This document shows positions 25,952-33,996 of a stretch of 64,000 bases of DNA, piece by piece; position 1 is the first letter of the stretch; each line of letters begins with the position of its first letter. Origin of the DNA: Lewinellaceae bacterium (GTDB taxonomy: Bacteria > Bacteroidota > Bacteroidia > Chitinophagales > Saprospiraceae); NCBI GenBank assembly GCA_020636215.1, contig JACJYG010000006.1:806001-870000 (forward strand), read 5' to 3'. The notes under the pieces were generated by a model that worked only from the letters and a program-made list of their open reading frames with translations, ran no database searches and was not told the DNA's origin. Made by a program: the position numbers and the translations under genes.

Positions 25952-27223
25952 TCAGACCCCTACGACTACTTCCCACATGTCCTCCCGGCGAAAGTAACGC
26001 TGGGCCAGGCTTTGTAGCTCGGCAGCAGTAATGGTCCGGACTTTTTCGGTCATGTTCTCGAAATAGTCCATCGGCAGGCCTTCCATGACCTGTGTGCGCA
26101 CTACTTCGGATACATTGAATGGCCCATCCAGCATGGTCAGGAAGTTGCCCATCAGGTAATTGCGCACCATAGACAGCTCTTCTTCATCCACGGGTTCTTC
26201 CCGCAGATCCTCCATTTCCTGGTAGATCTGTTTCAGGGTATCGCCCACGAACTCGTTGCCCACTTCTGTGCCAACGTAAAAACAGCCGTCATAGTGCATG
26301 GCGTCAAGCATGGAGTAGATATTGTAAGTATATCCTTTTTCCTCGCGGATATTGGCCATCAGGCGGGAACCGAAATACCCGCCCAGGATGGTGTTGAGCA
26401 CATACATGCCACAGTAATCGGGGTGATGGCGGTTGAACAGCCGGCGGCCAATACGGATGGCAGCCTGCACCGTATCCGGCCGGGTGATCTTTTGTGCTTC
26501 GGGCTGTTCCGGGCATGCCGGCATGCTGGTGGTGGCGGCCTGCCCCGGCTGTATGGCCTGGCTTAGGCTTTCATTGACCATCTTCAATACATCCGGGCCA
26601 GCTTTACCACTGAGGAAGGCCGCACAATTGCTACTGTTGTAGCGGCGGTTAAAATGCCCGGCCAGGTCTTCGCGGTTCAGCGTAGCGTATGTTTCCGGAT
26701 AGCTGTTATATCCATAGGGATGATGGGCGCCGAAGAGGAGTTCTGTGATCTGACGGTAAGCCACCACATCATTTTTGCTGAGGTCTACTTCCAACTTTCG
26801 CTGGTTGCGGCGAATGAAGGCCTTCAGTTCGTCTTCGGGAAAAGCCGGCGCGGCCAGCATATCGGCCAGCAATGGTAGCGCCTTGCCGAAATGCTTGCTA
26901 AGGCTATATAAAATGGCGTTGGAGGTATCCATGTGGAAGGGAAAGCTAAGGCTGCAGCCATAGAAATCCATCTGATCGGCGATCTGGTGGGCGGAATAGT
27001 TACGGCTGCCTTCCTTAATCATGCCTGCCGTAGCCCGGGCGGCCAGCGGTTTGTGTTCGAAAGGCCGGCCGGCTAAAAAGGCCACTTCCAGTTTGACGAC
27101 TTCCTGGGTGCCCATCTGTATTTCATACAACGGCATGCCATTATCGAGCCGGTGTACCGGAATGTCCGGCAGGTGTAGCTTTTCAATATCCTTTATCGTT
27201 GGGGCTTTTTTGCGGTTTGGCAT
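25952..27223 (-). CDS. M16 family peptidase-like protein lacking the metal motif
   Basis: The start at 27223 (MPNRKKAPTI) is preferred over an in-frame codon 18 residues upstream that lies in non-conserved sequence. The 423-residue protein has the M16 two-domain layout, including PYGYNSYPETYATLNREDL, and LGGYFGSRLMANIREEKGYTYNIYS typical of the second domain. The HxxEH zinc motif is absent at the expected N-terminal position (AGRPFEHKPLAARATAGMIKEGS). This resembles the inactive partner of paired M16 proteases. No active partner is adjacent, as the next gene upstream is divergent dnaN. Confidence 0.88.
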   Translation of the reverse strand: MPNRKKAPTIKDIEKLHLPDIPVHRLDNGMPLYEIQMGTQEVVKLEVAFLAGRPFEHKPLAARATAGMIKEGSRNYSAHQIADQMDFYGCSLSFPFHMDTSNAILYSLSKHFGKALPLLADMLAAPAFPEDELKAFIRRNQRKLEVDLSKNDVVAYRQITELLFGAHHPYGYNSYPETYATLNREDLAGHFNRRYNSSNCAAFLSGKAGPDVLKMVNESLSQAIQPGQAATTSMPACPEQPEAQKITRPDTVQAAIRIGRRLFNRHHPDYCGMYVLNTILGGYFGSRLMANIREEKGYTYNIYSMLDAMHYDGCFYVGTEVGNEFVGDTLKQIYQEMEDLREEPVDEEELSMVRNYLMGNFLTMLDGPFNVSEVVRTQVMEGLPMDYFENMTEKVRTITAAELQSLAQRYFRREDMWEVVVGV

Positions 27224-27403
27224 AAGCTTCGGTCTGTGTTCGTTGCAGTTCAGGTTTGAAATAGTACCAAGGAGCAAAGCTAGACAATCTGCTTTACTTT
27301 GTATTAAACATCCCTTGAAGGAATTTGATGAACCGCAGCCGGGATTTGGCGTCTTTTCAACAAAGTGTGGATTATTCTTCCTGCAAATGTTGCCAAGAAA
27401 AGC

Positions 27404-27411
27404 TATTTTTG
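27404..27411 (+). promoter_or_regulatory. Possible -7 box (TATTTTTG) upstream of dnaN
   Basis: TATTTTTG matches TAnnTTTG and lies 40 bp before the dnaN start. A TTG occurs at 27390-27392, closer than the usual 19-21 bp, so only the -7 element is supported. Confidence 0.35.
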
Positions 27412-27451
27412 TGCTTTATTGAACTCGTCAAAAAACCCTACCGGATAAAAT

Positions 27452-28567
27452 ATGAAATTCAGCGTTTCTTCATCTGAGCTTCTGAAGCAATTGCAGGTCG
27501 TAGGCGGGGTCATCGGCCCCAACACCGTGCTGCCAATACTGGAGGATTTCCTGTTTACTATTTCTAAGAACAAGCTCCAGATCGCTGCAACGGACCTGGA
27601 AACTTCCATCACGACTGAAATCGAAGTGATGGCCGATACCGATGGTGCTGTGGCCGTTCCGGGAAGGATCCTCATGGAAACACTCAAAGCGTTGCCGCAA
27701 CAACCCATTACATTTTCTATCAACGAAGAAACCCGGGGCATCGAGATTACCTCCGCCTACGGAAAATATAAACTGTCGGGCGATAACAGCGAGGACTTTC
27801 CCCGCATCCCTGAACCGGATTCCGTCGATACAGTGGACATCCCCGGGCAGGCCCTTAGCCACGGTGTCAACAAGACGATCTTCGCCGCCAGCAATGATGA
27901 ACTGCGGCCAGCAATGACCGGCGTCTACTTCCAGGTCGATTTTAACAAGCTCATCCTGGTCGCTACCGATGCGCATAAACTGGTTAAATACACTTTCCAC
28001 GAAGTTGGCGGAGAGGTATCCACTTCTTTTATCGTGCCTAAAAAGGCGCTGAACCTGCTGAAAAATGCCCTGCCGCTTGGAGAAAAAGTAAAGCTGTCCT
28101 TCAACACACAGAATGCCTTCTTCTCCTTTGGAAATACCGAACTGGTCTGCCGCCTGATCGATGCGCGATACCCGGATTACAACGCCGTCATCCCGATCGA
28201 CAACCCGAATATCCTGACGCTATCGAGGGCAGACTTCCAGAATTCCCTCAAACGGATTGCCATCTACGCCAATAAAACGACCAACCAGGTGGTGCTTAAC
28301 ATCAATGAAGGAAGCCTGACGATTTCCGCCCAGGACCTGGACTTCGCCAATGAAGCCACCGAACAATTGGCCTGCTCATACGATGGCGACCCGCTTACGA
28401 TTGGGTTCAACGCCAAGTTCCTCGTCGAAATGCTGGGCGTGCTGGAGTCCGATGAGGTGAAAATAGAGTTGGCTACTTCTACCCGGGCGGGCATTCTACT
28501 GCCTGTGGAGGAAACGGAAGGGGAGGAGATACTGATGCTCGTTATGCCTGTCATGCTGAGTAATTAG
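27452..28567 (+). CDS. dnaN: DNA polymerase III subunit beta (sliding clamp)
   Basis: A 371-residue ring-forming clamp that tethers the replicative polymerase. The start MKFSVSSSELLKQLQVVGGVIG and the three repeated clamp domains are clear, with the family end block reading EEILMLVMPVMLSN. It is a single-gene unit, divergent from the M16-like gene and followed by a lipoprotein gene. No dnaA is adjacent, so no origin is inferred from this gene. Confidence 0.97.
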   Translation: MKFSVSSSELLKQLQVVGGVIGPNTVLPILEDFLFTISKNKLQIAATDLETSITTEIEVMADTDGAVAVPGRILMETLKALPQQPITFSINEETRGIEITSAYGKYKLSGDNSEDFPRIPEPDSVDTVDIPGQALSHGVNKTIFAASNDELRPAMTGVYFQVDFNKLILVATDAHKLVKYTFHEVGGEVSTSFIVPKKALNLLKNALPLGEKVKLSFNTQNAFFSFGNTELVCRLIDARYPDYNAVIPIDNPNILTLSRADFQNSLKRIAIYANKTTNQVVLNINEGSLTISAQDLDFANEATEQLACSYDGDPLTIGFNAKFLVEMLGVLESDEVKIELATSTRAGILLPVEETEGEEILMLVMPVMLSN

Positions 28568-28696
28568 TGTTGTCAGCTCTAAATAAGCGGGGATGGTATG
28601 CAACGCCTTGAAAACGCACACTAAATTGTTGCTGCATTCTGCCCGCTGCCTTCAGGGCAAGCCTCAGGCTAAATCCAAAAGAAAGCAAAACTACAC

Positions 28697-29164
28697 ATGA
28701 AATTTTCATTCCTATTCTTTTTTATAACGCTCCTTTCGGTTGCCCTGGGGGGATGCAAAAATGAACCTGCTCCCCCGGTAATGCCGGAAGATGTGCTGAA
28801 ACAATATCAGGGCTATATCGATAAAAATGATTTCGTGGCCGCCAGGAAGCTCAGCACCCCGGCAGGCCAGCAATGGCTCGTCGAATTGGCCAAGATCATC
28901 GCCAGTGAACAGGCCGATTCTACCATGCTGGATACCCGCTTTCTTTCACTTCATTGTGAAGGGCAGAGCGATACGCTCCTCTGCAGTTGCGTGCTGCAGG
29001 ACCAGTACGAGAAATACCCGGCAGAGTACCGCCTCATCCGGATGGACGGCCAATGGCTGGTCGATGCGCCCCAGGAGGAGATTATCATTGAGAACGATGT
29101 CATCGAGTCTATTCCCGATAGCCTGCTCCAGCAGATGATGGATGAGAATATGATGGAACAATAG
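28697..29164 (+). CDS. Small lipoprotein of unknown function
   Basis: A 155-residue protein with a lipoprotein signal: a hydrophobic stretch then LGGC, with Cys at about residue 20. The mature part is short and acidic, with the pattern of a cystatin/NTF2-like fold (YRLIRMDGQWLVD), similar to DUF4878-type lipoproteins, but I cannot name the family firmly. It ends in an acidic, Met-rich tail. It is upstream of nadD, separated by a hairpin. Confidence 0.75.
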   Translation: MKFSFLFFFITLLSVALGGCKNEPAPPVMPEDVLKQYQGYIDKNDFVAARKLSTPAGQQWLVELAKIIASEQADSTMLDTRFLSLHCEGQSDTLLCSCVLQDQYEKYPAEYRLIRMDGQWLVDAPQEEIIIENDVIESIPDSLLQQMMDENMMEQ

Positions 29165-29190
29165 AATAGGAGCGAGTTTTTAAGTAGCGA

Positions 29191-29246
29191 GTGTTCGGGC
29201 TGGCTCTAAGCACCCGAACACCCCAAAACAAGCACCCCGAACACTA
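29191..29246 (+). repeat. Hairpin with GTGTTCGGG arms between lipoprotein and nadD genes
   Basis: GTGTTCGGG (29191-29199) pairs exactly with CCCGAACAC (29213-29221), and a second inverted copy (CCCCGAACACT) lies at about 29235-29245. It has the same direct/inverted-unit logic as the longer intergenic arrays. It may weaken read-through into nadD. Confidence 0.55.
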
Positions 29247-29254
29247 CCACCTTT

Positions 29255-29842
29255 ATGGCGCAACAAGCCGAAAAAATAGGCCTTTTCTTCGGTTCCTTCA
29301 ACCCGGTGCATGTCGGCCATATGATCATTGCCAACTTTATGGCTACCCATACAGGCCTGAAGCAGGTCTGGCTGGTGGTCTCCCCTCAGAACCCACTGAA
29401 ACAAAAGCAAAGCCTGGCGCGCGACTATGATCGCCTGCACCTCGTGCGGCTTGCTATCGGCGACAACCTCCTCCTGCGAGCCTCCGATATCGAATTCGGC
29501 CTGCCCAAACCGTCTTACACTATAGATACCCTCACCTATCTGCGGGAAAAATACCCGGAAAAAACTTTCGTCCTCATCATGGGCGGCGATAACCTGTCCA
29601 CCCTGCACAAATGGAAAAATTACGAATTACTCCTGCGGGATTATGAGCTCTATGTCTATCAGCGGCCCGGCTACGAACTGGGAACCTTCGCTTCCCTTCC
29701 GAACGTTCGCTGTTTCGACGCCCCGCTTATGCACCTCTCCGCCAGCTACATCCGCGACAATATCAAGGCCGGCCTTTCGGTGCAGTATCTGGTGCCGGAT
29801 GCGGTTTTCCGGTATTTGGAGAGTAGCGGGCTTTATCAGTAG
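29255..29842 (+). CDS. nadD: Nicotinate-nucleotide adenylyltransferase
   Basis: Transfers AMP from ATP to nicotinate mononucleotide in NAD synthesis. 195 residues, normal length. The nucleotidyltransferase alpha/beta signature is GLFFGSFNPVHVGHMI (GSFxPxHxGH, residues 9-24). The second motif is LSASYIRDNI near the C-terminus (the ISxTxxR-type block). VLIMGGDNLSTLHKWKNYE is the typical NadD middle block. Confidence 0.95.
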   Translation: MAQQAEKIGLFFGSFNPVHVGHMIIANFMATHTGLKQVWLVVSPQNPLKQKQSLARDYDRLHLVRLAIGDNLLLRASDIEFGLPKPSYTIDTLTYLREKYPEKTFVLIMGGDNLSTLHKWKNYELLLRDYELYVYQRPGYELGTFASLPNVRCFDAPLMHLSASYIRDNIKAGLSVQYLVPDAVFRYLESSGLYQ

Positions 29843-29878
29843 GCAGTAGGCCTTTAAACTCTTTCCCGGAAACAATAT

Positions 29879-29886
29879 TAACTTTG
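29879..29886 (+). promoter_or_regulatory. Possible -7 box (TAACTTTG) for porZ
   Basis: TAACTTTG matches TAnnTTTG, 61 bp before the porZ start. No clear -33 TTG is found at the right distance. Confidence 0.4.
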
Positions 29887-29946
29887 GGCGCTTAGTTATT
29901 GGAGAACGCTAAGCGTACCAGGCTCAGTGCCATAAAATAAAGACCT

Positions 29947-32292
29947 ATGCAAAAAGCACTACTCTCTCTACTGTTGGTTTCTTTATTCCAAGTTTCCCTT
30001 CCTGCCCAGAACCCGCTGCCCATTGGCCAATGGCGTAGCCATTTGCCCTATCAGGCGGGCAGATTTGTCACGCAGAGTAATGATAAGGTGTTTTACTCTA
30101 CTGAGTTCTCTATCGTGAGTATCGATAAGGTGGAAATGTCTATTGAGTTGCTGGATAAGACACGGGGGCTAAGCAGTGTCGGCATTGAATTCATTCGCTA
30201 CAATCCCTACAGCGATATACTGATCGTCGTTTATAAAGATGCCGTGATTGATCTGATCAAGCCGGATGGGGCAGTCGTAACCATGGCGCAGATTCGCAAT
30301 TTCAGCAACTTCACGGGCGAGAAAAAGGTCAACGACGTTTATGTTGAAAATGACTCGATGGTATACCTGGCCGCCAATTATGGCGTATCCAAGATCAATG
30401 TATTCGCCAACGAATTTGTCTTCACCACTTTTACCGGAATCTCCGTGGATTATGTCCACGTCTTTGACGGCTATATTTTTGCTTCCACTGAAGAAGGCCT
30501 TTACCGGGCGCCGTCTGGTGGTAGTGTCAATCTCGACGATTTCGGCAATTGGAAATTGCTGGGCCCCGAGGAGGGATTCCCGGCCGACTACAGCCCAAGC
30601 GCATTGGCCAGTTATCAGAACGCCCTTTATGTGGGGGTGAACGATACGCTGTTTCGGTACGAGAACAACGCGCTGAGTTTCGTTCATTCCGAATTCGGCT
30701 CAACCCTGGAGTTTATGACGGCCGAGGGCATCGATCTGCTGGTTGGATTCCGGCCCGGGCGCATCGTGTATTTGCGCCCCGACGGCTTTATCGGCATCCT
30801 TCCCGGTGAATGTGTTCAAACGCCCAACTACGCCATCGAAGATGGGCAGGGGCGTATTTGGCTCGGAAACGATCGCGTCGGCAGTGGCTTCCAGATGCTT
30901 ACCCAGGATTTTCTCGGGGAATGCCGGACTATAAACATCAACTCTCCCTATTCCGAAGCCGTTTGGGATATGGCCGTGCAGAATGGCCAGCTTTGGCTTG
31001 CCTCAGGGGGGCTCGACCAAACTTTGAGCGCCCGATTCATCCCCGATGGCTTTGCTTCTTTTATCGATGGGCAGTGGACGGTCTACAACCGGGATACGCG
31101 GGAAGAACTAAAAGGCGAGGACCTGAACTCCAACGATGATGACATCCAGGTATTCGTCACCACCGCTATCAATCCGGCCAATGGAAAGGTATACATGGGG
31201 AGCTTCATCGAAGGCGTAGTGGAAATCGACGGCGATAAAATCACCCAGTACAAAGAAACCAACTCTACCCTCCAGCGTGCCCAGGGTGACCCCCGCGTAA
31301 GGGTGGGCGGCCTGGCTTTTGATGCGGATAACAACTTATGGGTGGCCAATAACTCTACTGAACGCCCGCTTTCGGTTTTCCTGGCCGATGGCGCCTGGAA
31401 GAGCTTCGCCATGCCCGGCTGCAACCAGAACCAGGTTTTCGACCTCGCTATTGATGGCAGCGGCTACAAATGGATGCGCCTGGGCAACAATAGCGCCGGC
31501 CTGATGGTATTCGATGAAGGCAATATTGACGACGCTAACGATGACCGATGCCGTATTTTTACCTCCAATAACAGCAACCTTCCATCCAATAATGTCAACT
31601 GCCTGGTAGCCGACCTGGAAGGAGATATCTGGGTGGGCACAACCGAAGGGGTAACCATCTTCGAGTGCGGCAACAGCGCTTTTGACAATGCCTGCCAGGG
31701 TTCGCGCCGAATTGTGGAAGTAGATGGCTTCGGCGCCTACCTGCTCGAATCGGAAACGGTGCAAACCATTGCTGTGGATGGCGCCAATCGCAAGTGGGTG
31801 GGCACCAAAAACGGCGTCTTCGTCCTCTCCCCTAACGGCGAGAAACAGATCGCCCGCTTTACCAAGAGTAACTCTCCTTTATTCGACAATGATGTGGTTG
31901 AAATAGCCATCAATCCTGACAATGGGGAGGTCTTTATCGGCACCATCGCCGGTTTGATCTCCTACCAGGGGGATGCGGTTGTCGGCGGCCGGGTGCACCA
32001 GGCTGATGTCACTGTTTATCCCAATCCCGTACGGGAAGATTATGACGGGCCTATCGCCATCAAAGGCCTGGCGCGCGACGCCAATGTCAAGATCACGGAT
32101 GTTAACGGGAAGCTCGTATACGAAACTAAGGCCCTGGGCGGGCAAGCCATCTGGAATGGGCGGGATTACAACGGGCGGCGCGTCAATACCGGAGTCTATC
32201 TCGTGTTCAGCACCAGCAGCCCTCGCTTCGCCGGGTTCAACGGCAAAGCAGATGCGGCGGTTGCCAAAGTACTGGTGGTGAATGATAAGTAG
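29947..32292 (+). CDS. porZ: Type IX secretion system protein PorZ-like (beta-propeller with sorting domain)
   Basis: A 781-residue protein, matching PorZ in length and layout. In Porphyromonas PorZ belongs to the outer-surface attachment complex that delivers anionic LPS to PorU for anchoring T9SS cargo. It has a signal peptide (about 1-20), then IGQWRSHLPYQAGRFVTQS, which resembles the PorZ N-terminus. Propeller repeats of the two-component-regulator type follow (DGQGRIWLGNDRVG, DLEGDIWVGTTEGV, DGANRKWVGTKNGVFVL). A C-terminal T9SS domain closes the protein (VYPNPVREDYDGPIAIKGL). It stands alone, as porZ commonly does. Confidence 0.85.
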   Translation: MQKALLSLLLVSLFQVSLPAQNPLPIGQWRSHLPYQAGRFVTQSNDKVFYSTEFSIVSIDKVEMSIELLDKTRGLSSVGIEFIRYNPYSDILIVVYKDAVIDLIKPDGAVVTMAQIRNFSNFTGEKKVNDVYVENDSMVYLAANYGVSKINVFANEFVFTTFTGISVDYVHVFDGYIFASTEEGLYRAPSGGSVNLDDFGNWKLLGPEEGFPADYSPSALASYQNALYVGVNDTLFRYENNALSFVHSEFGSTLEFMTAEGIDLLVGFRPGRIVYLRPDGFIGILPGECVQTPNYAIEDGQGRIWLGNDRVGSGFQMLTQDFLGECRTININSPYSEAVWDMAVQNGQLWLASGGLDQTLSARFIPDGFASFIDGQWTVYNRDTREELKGEDLNSNDDDIQVFVTTAINPANGKVYMGSFIEGVVEIDGDKITQYKETNSTLQRAQGDPRVRVGGLAFDADNNLWVANNSTERPLSVFLADGAWKSFAMPGCNQNQVFDLAIDGSGYKWMRLGNNSAGLMVFDEGNIDDANDDRCRIFTSNNSNLPSNNVNCLVADLEGDIWVGTTEGVTIFECGNSAFDNACQGSRRIVEVDGFGAYLLESETVQTIAVDGANRKWVGTKNGVFVLSPNGEKQIARFTKSNSPLFDNDVVEIAINPDNGEVFIGTIAGLISYQGDAVVGGRVHQADVTVYPNPVREDYDGPIAIKGLARDANVKITDVNGKLVYETKALGGQAIWNGRDYNGRRVNTGVYLVFSTSSPRFAGFNGKADAAVAKVLVVNDK

Positions 32293-32654
32293 GGGCAGGC
32301 TTGAGAGTTACGATGTACGGCCGGTAGGGCCGATGAAGGATGGCCCCATGCATAGAGAGGAGTGAGCAAGCCAGGTTTGAGCCCTGCAAGAGCGACAGGG
32401 GGCTCAGTTTTTTTGTTATGCCCCTTCAGGGCGAGTTGAGGGATGGCTAGGGCTGTGTGATGCCAGGACGAAGTCCTGGGTTGTGGTGCTTTTGCCCTTC
32501 AGGCAAAGTGGGGGCTCCGCCGGTTGGCTGTGGAAGTAGTCTGTATTTGCCTTTCAGGCAAAGCCTCGCCGCGGCCACATAAGGGCATAAACCAGGATTG
32601 AGTTATTTGGGGGTTTAGCGCTGGATGCGCATTACAATAAAGCAAGAACCATAA
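32293..32654. other. Repeat-rich intergenic region downstream of porZ (362 bp)
   Basis: No ORF is supported. Besides the terminator, it has a CCAGGAC-GAA-GTCCTGG hairpin (32463-32479) and three small hairpins sharing the loop YTTCA or TTTCA: GCCC/GGGC at 32420-32432, and TTTGCC/GGCAAA at 32491-32507 and 32546-32562. A similar TGCC/GGCA hairpin lies downstream of dnaN near 28650, so these look like one dispersed small-hairpin family. Confidence 0.55.
32378..32415 (+). terminator. Intrinsic terminator after porZ
   Basis: TGAGCCCTG (32378-32386) pairs with the downstream CAG-GG-GGGCTCA arm (32396-32406, two-base bulge), followed by a run of T. It is oriented to end plus-strand porZ transcripts. 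Confidence 0.7.
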
Positions 32655-33788
32655 CTAGAACACCGCCATCTTCACGATCTCCTCATAATACGCCTCATAC
32701 TCCGGCAGGATATTATCGATATCGAATCGGCGGGCCTGTTCCAGCGCATTGGCGCGGAACTTCTTTAGCATATTGTCGTTTTCCAGTATCTGGATAGCGT
32801 AGCCAGCCATTTCATCCACATTGCCTACATCGCTGAGAAATCCGGTTTTCCCATGGATATTGACTTCCGGAAGGCCGCCTACATTAGACGAAATGACGGG
32901 CACTTCACAGGCCATGGCCTCCAGCGCAGCCAGCCCAAAGCTTTCGCTTCCGGAGGGCATGATAAAGAGGTCGGCGATGGCCAGTAGTTCTTCTACGGCG
33001 TCTTGTTTGCCGAGGAAGCGAGTCTCATGGCACAGGCCCATTTTGCGGCAGAGATCTTCCAGGTTGTGGCGCTCCGGGCCGTCGCCGATCAGCATCAGCT
33101 TGGAAGGGATGCGTGCGTATACTTTCTGGAAAATGCGCAGCACGTCATCCACGTGTTTTACTTTTCGGAAGTTGGAAACATGCACCAGAATGCGCTCGCC
33201 ATTGGGAGCGATGGCTTTTTTGAAATGATCTTTATTGACCTTGCGGAAGCGCTCGAAATCGATGAAGTTGTAAATAACGCGGATATCGTTGGTGATATTA
33301 AAGTAGTCGTAGGTCTGCTGTTTAAGGCTTTCGGAAACGGCGGTAACGCCATCTGATTTGTTGATAGAAAAAGCTACAACCGGAGCGAAGGCGGGGTTAT
33401 TGCCCACCAGGTTGATGTCGGTGCCGTGCAGGGTAGTCACCACGGGGATGTATTTGCCTTCCGAAAGTAGTATTTTCTTGGCCATGTAAGCCACGGCAGC
33501 GTGGGGAATCGCATAGTGGACGTGCAGCAGGTCCAGTTTTTCGAATTTGACCACATCCACCAATTTGCTGGCCAGGGCGGTATCGTAGGGCGTATATTCG
33601 AACAGGGGGTAGTCTTCCATGCCCACTTCATGGTAGAAGACATTTTCGTGGAAGGTCGTCAGGCGGGCCGGCCGTTTGTAAGTGATAAAATGAACCTCAT
33701 GGCCCCGTTTGGCAAGCCCAATGCCCAGTTCCGTGGCGACGACGCCACTGCCGCCGTAGGTAGGGTAACAGACAATCCCAATTTTCAT
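32655..33788 (-). CDS. bshA: N-acetyl-alpha-D-glucosaminyl L-malate synthase (bacillithiol synthesis)
   Basis: A GT4-family enzyme joining UDP-GlcNAc and L-malate, the first step of bacillithiol synthesis. The start at 33788 (MKIGIVCYPTYGGSGVVATELG) is preferred over a Met four codons upstream because it matches family N-termini, giving 377 residues. The N-terminal CYPTYGGSGVVATELG loop and LHVHYAIPHA are BshA-specific. The GT4 donor site is FIMPSGSESFGLAALEAMACEVPVI. Bacillithiol is the usual low-molecular-weight thiol in Bacteroidota. bshB and bshC are not in the window. Confidence 0.94.
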   Translation of the reverse strand: MKIGIVCYPTYGGSGVVATELGIGLAKRGHEVHFITYKRPARLTTFHENVFYHEVGMEDYPLFEYTPYDTALASKLVDVVKFEKLDLLHVHYAIPHAAVAYMAKKILLSEGKYIPVVTTLHGTDINLVGNNPAFAPVVAFSINKSDGVTAVSESLKQQTYDYFNITNDIRVIYNFIDFERFRKVNKDHFKKAIAPNGERILVHVSNFRKVKHVDDVLRIFQKVYARIPSKLMLIGDGPERHNLEDLCRKMGLCHETRFLGKQDAVEELLAIADLFIMPSGSESFGLAALEAMACEVPVISSNVGGLPEVNIHGKTGFLSDVGNVDEMAGYAIQILENDNMLKKFRANALEQARRFDIDNILPEYEAYYEEIVKMAVF

Positions 33789-33797
33789 GGTGCTCCT

Positions 33798-33805
33798 CAA
33801 AGATA
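33798..33805 (-). promoter_or_regulatory. Possible -7 box (TATCTTTG) for bshA
   Basis: On the minus strand TATCTTTG matches TAnnTTTG, nine bases before the bshA ATG; the transcript would have a very short leader. No -33 TTG is evident. Confidence 0.4.
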
Positions 33806-33920
33806 AATGATGGAAAATTCCAGGGCGTTGATTTTGCCCAACAGATGCTAAAAGAACTAATGATTGATACAGTTGGGATACTAAATAGTTTAAGATTAGT
33901 TCTATTTAGGGGAAGTAGGG

Positions 33921-33979
33921 GCCTAAAAAAAGGAGCCGTCCTGAATCTGAGATCCGGGATAGCTCCTTTTTTGTTAGGC
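33921..33979 (-). terminator. Strong bidirectional terminator
   Basis: A long hairpin. The outer arms are GCCTAA (33921-33926) and TTAGGC (33974-33979). A run of A then GGAGC (to 33936) pairs with GCTCC then a run of T (33962-33972). An imperfect inner stem fills the rest. It ends minus-strand transcripts of the large T9SS gene 18 bp after its stop and insulates bshA. Confidence 0.85.
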
Positions 33980-33996
33980 AGGAATGTGATTTTCTT

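Noticed and set aside
27452..28567. dnaN considered as a marker of the replication origin
   Set aside because: No dnaA or DnaA-box cluster is visible nearby; in Bacteroidota dnaN is often away from the origin.
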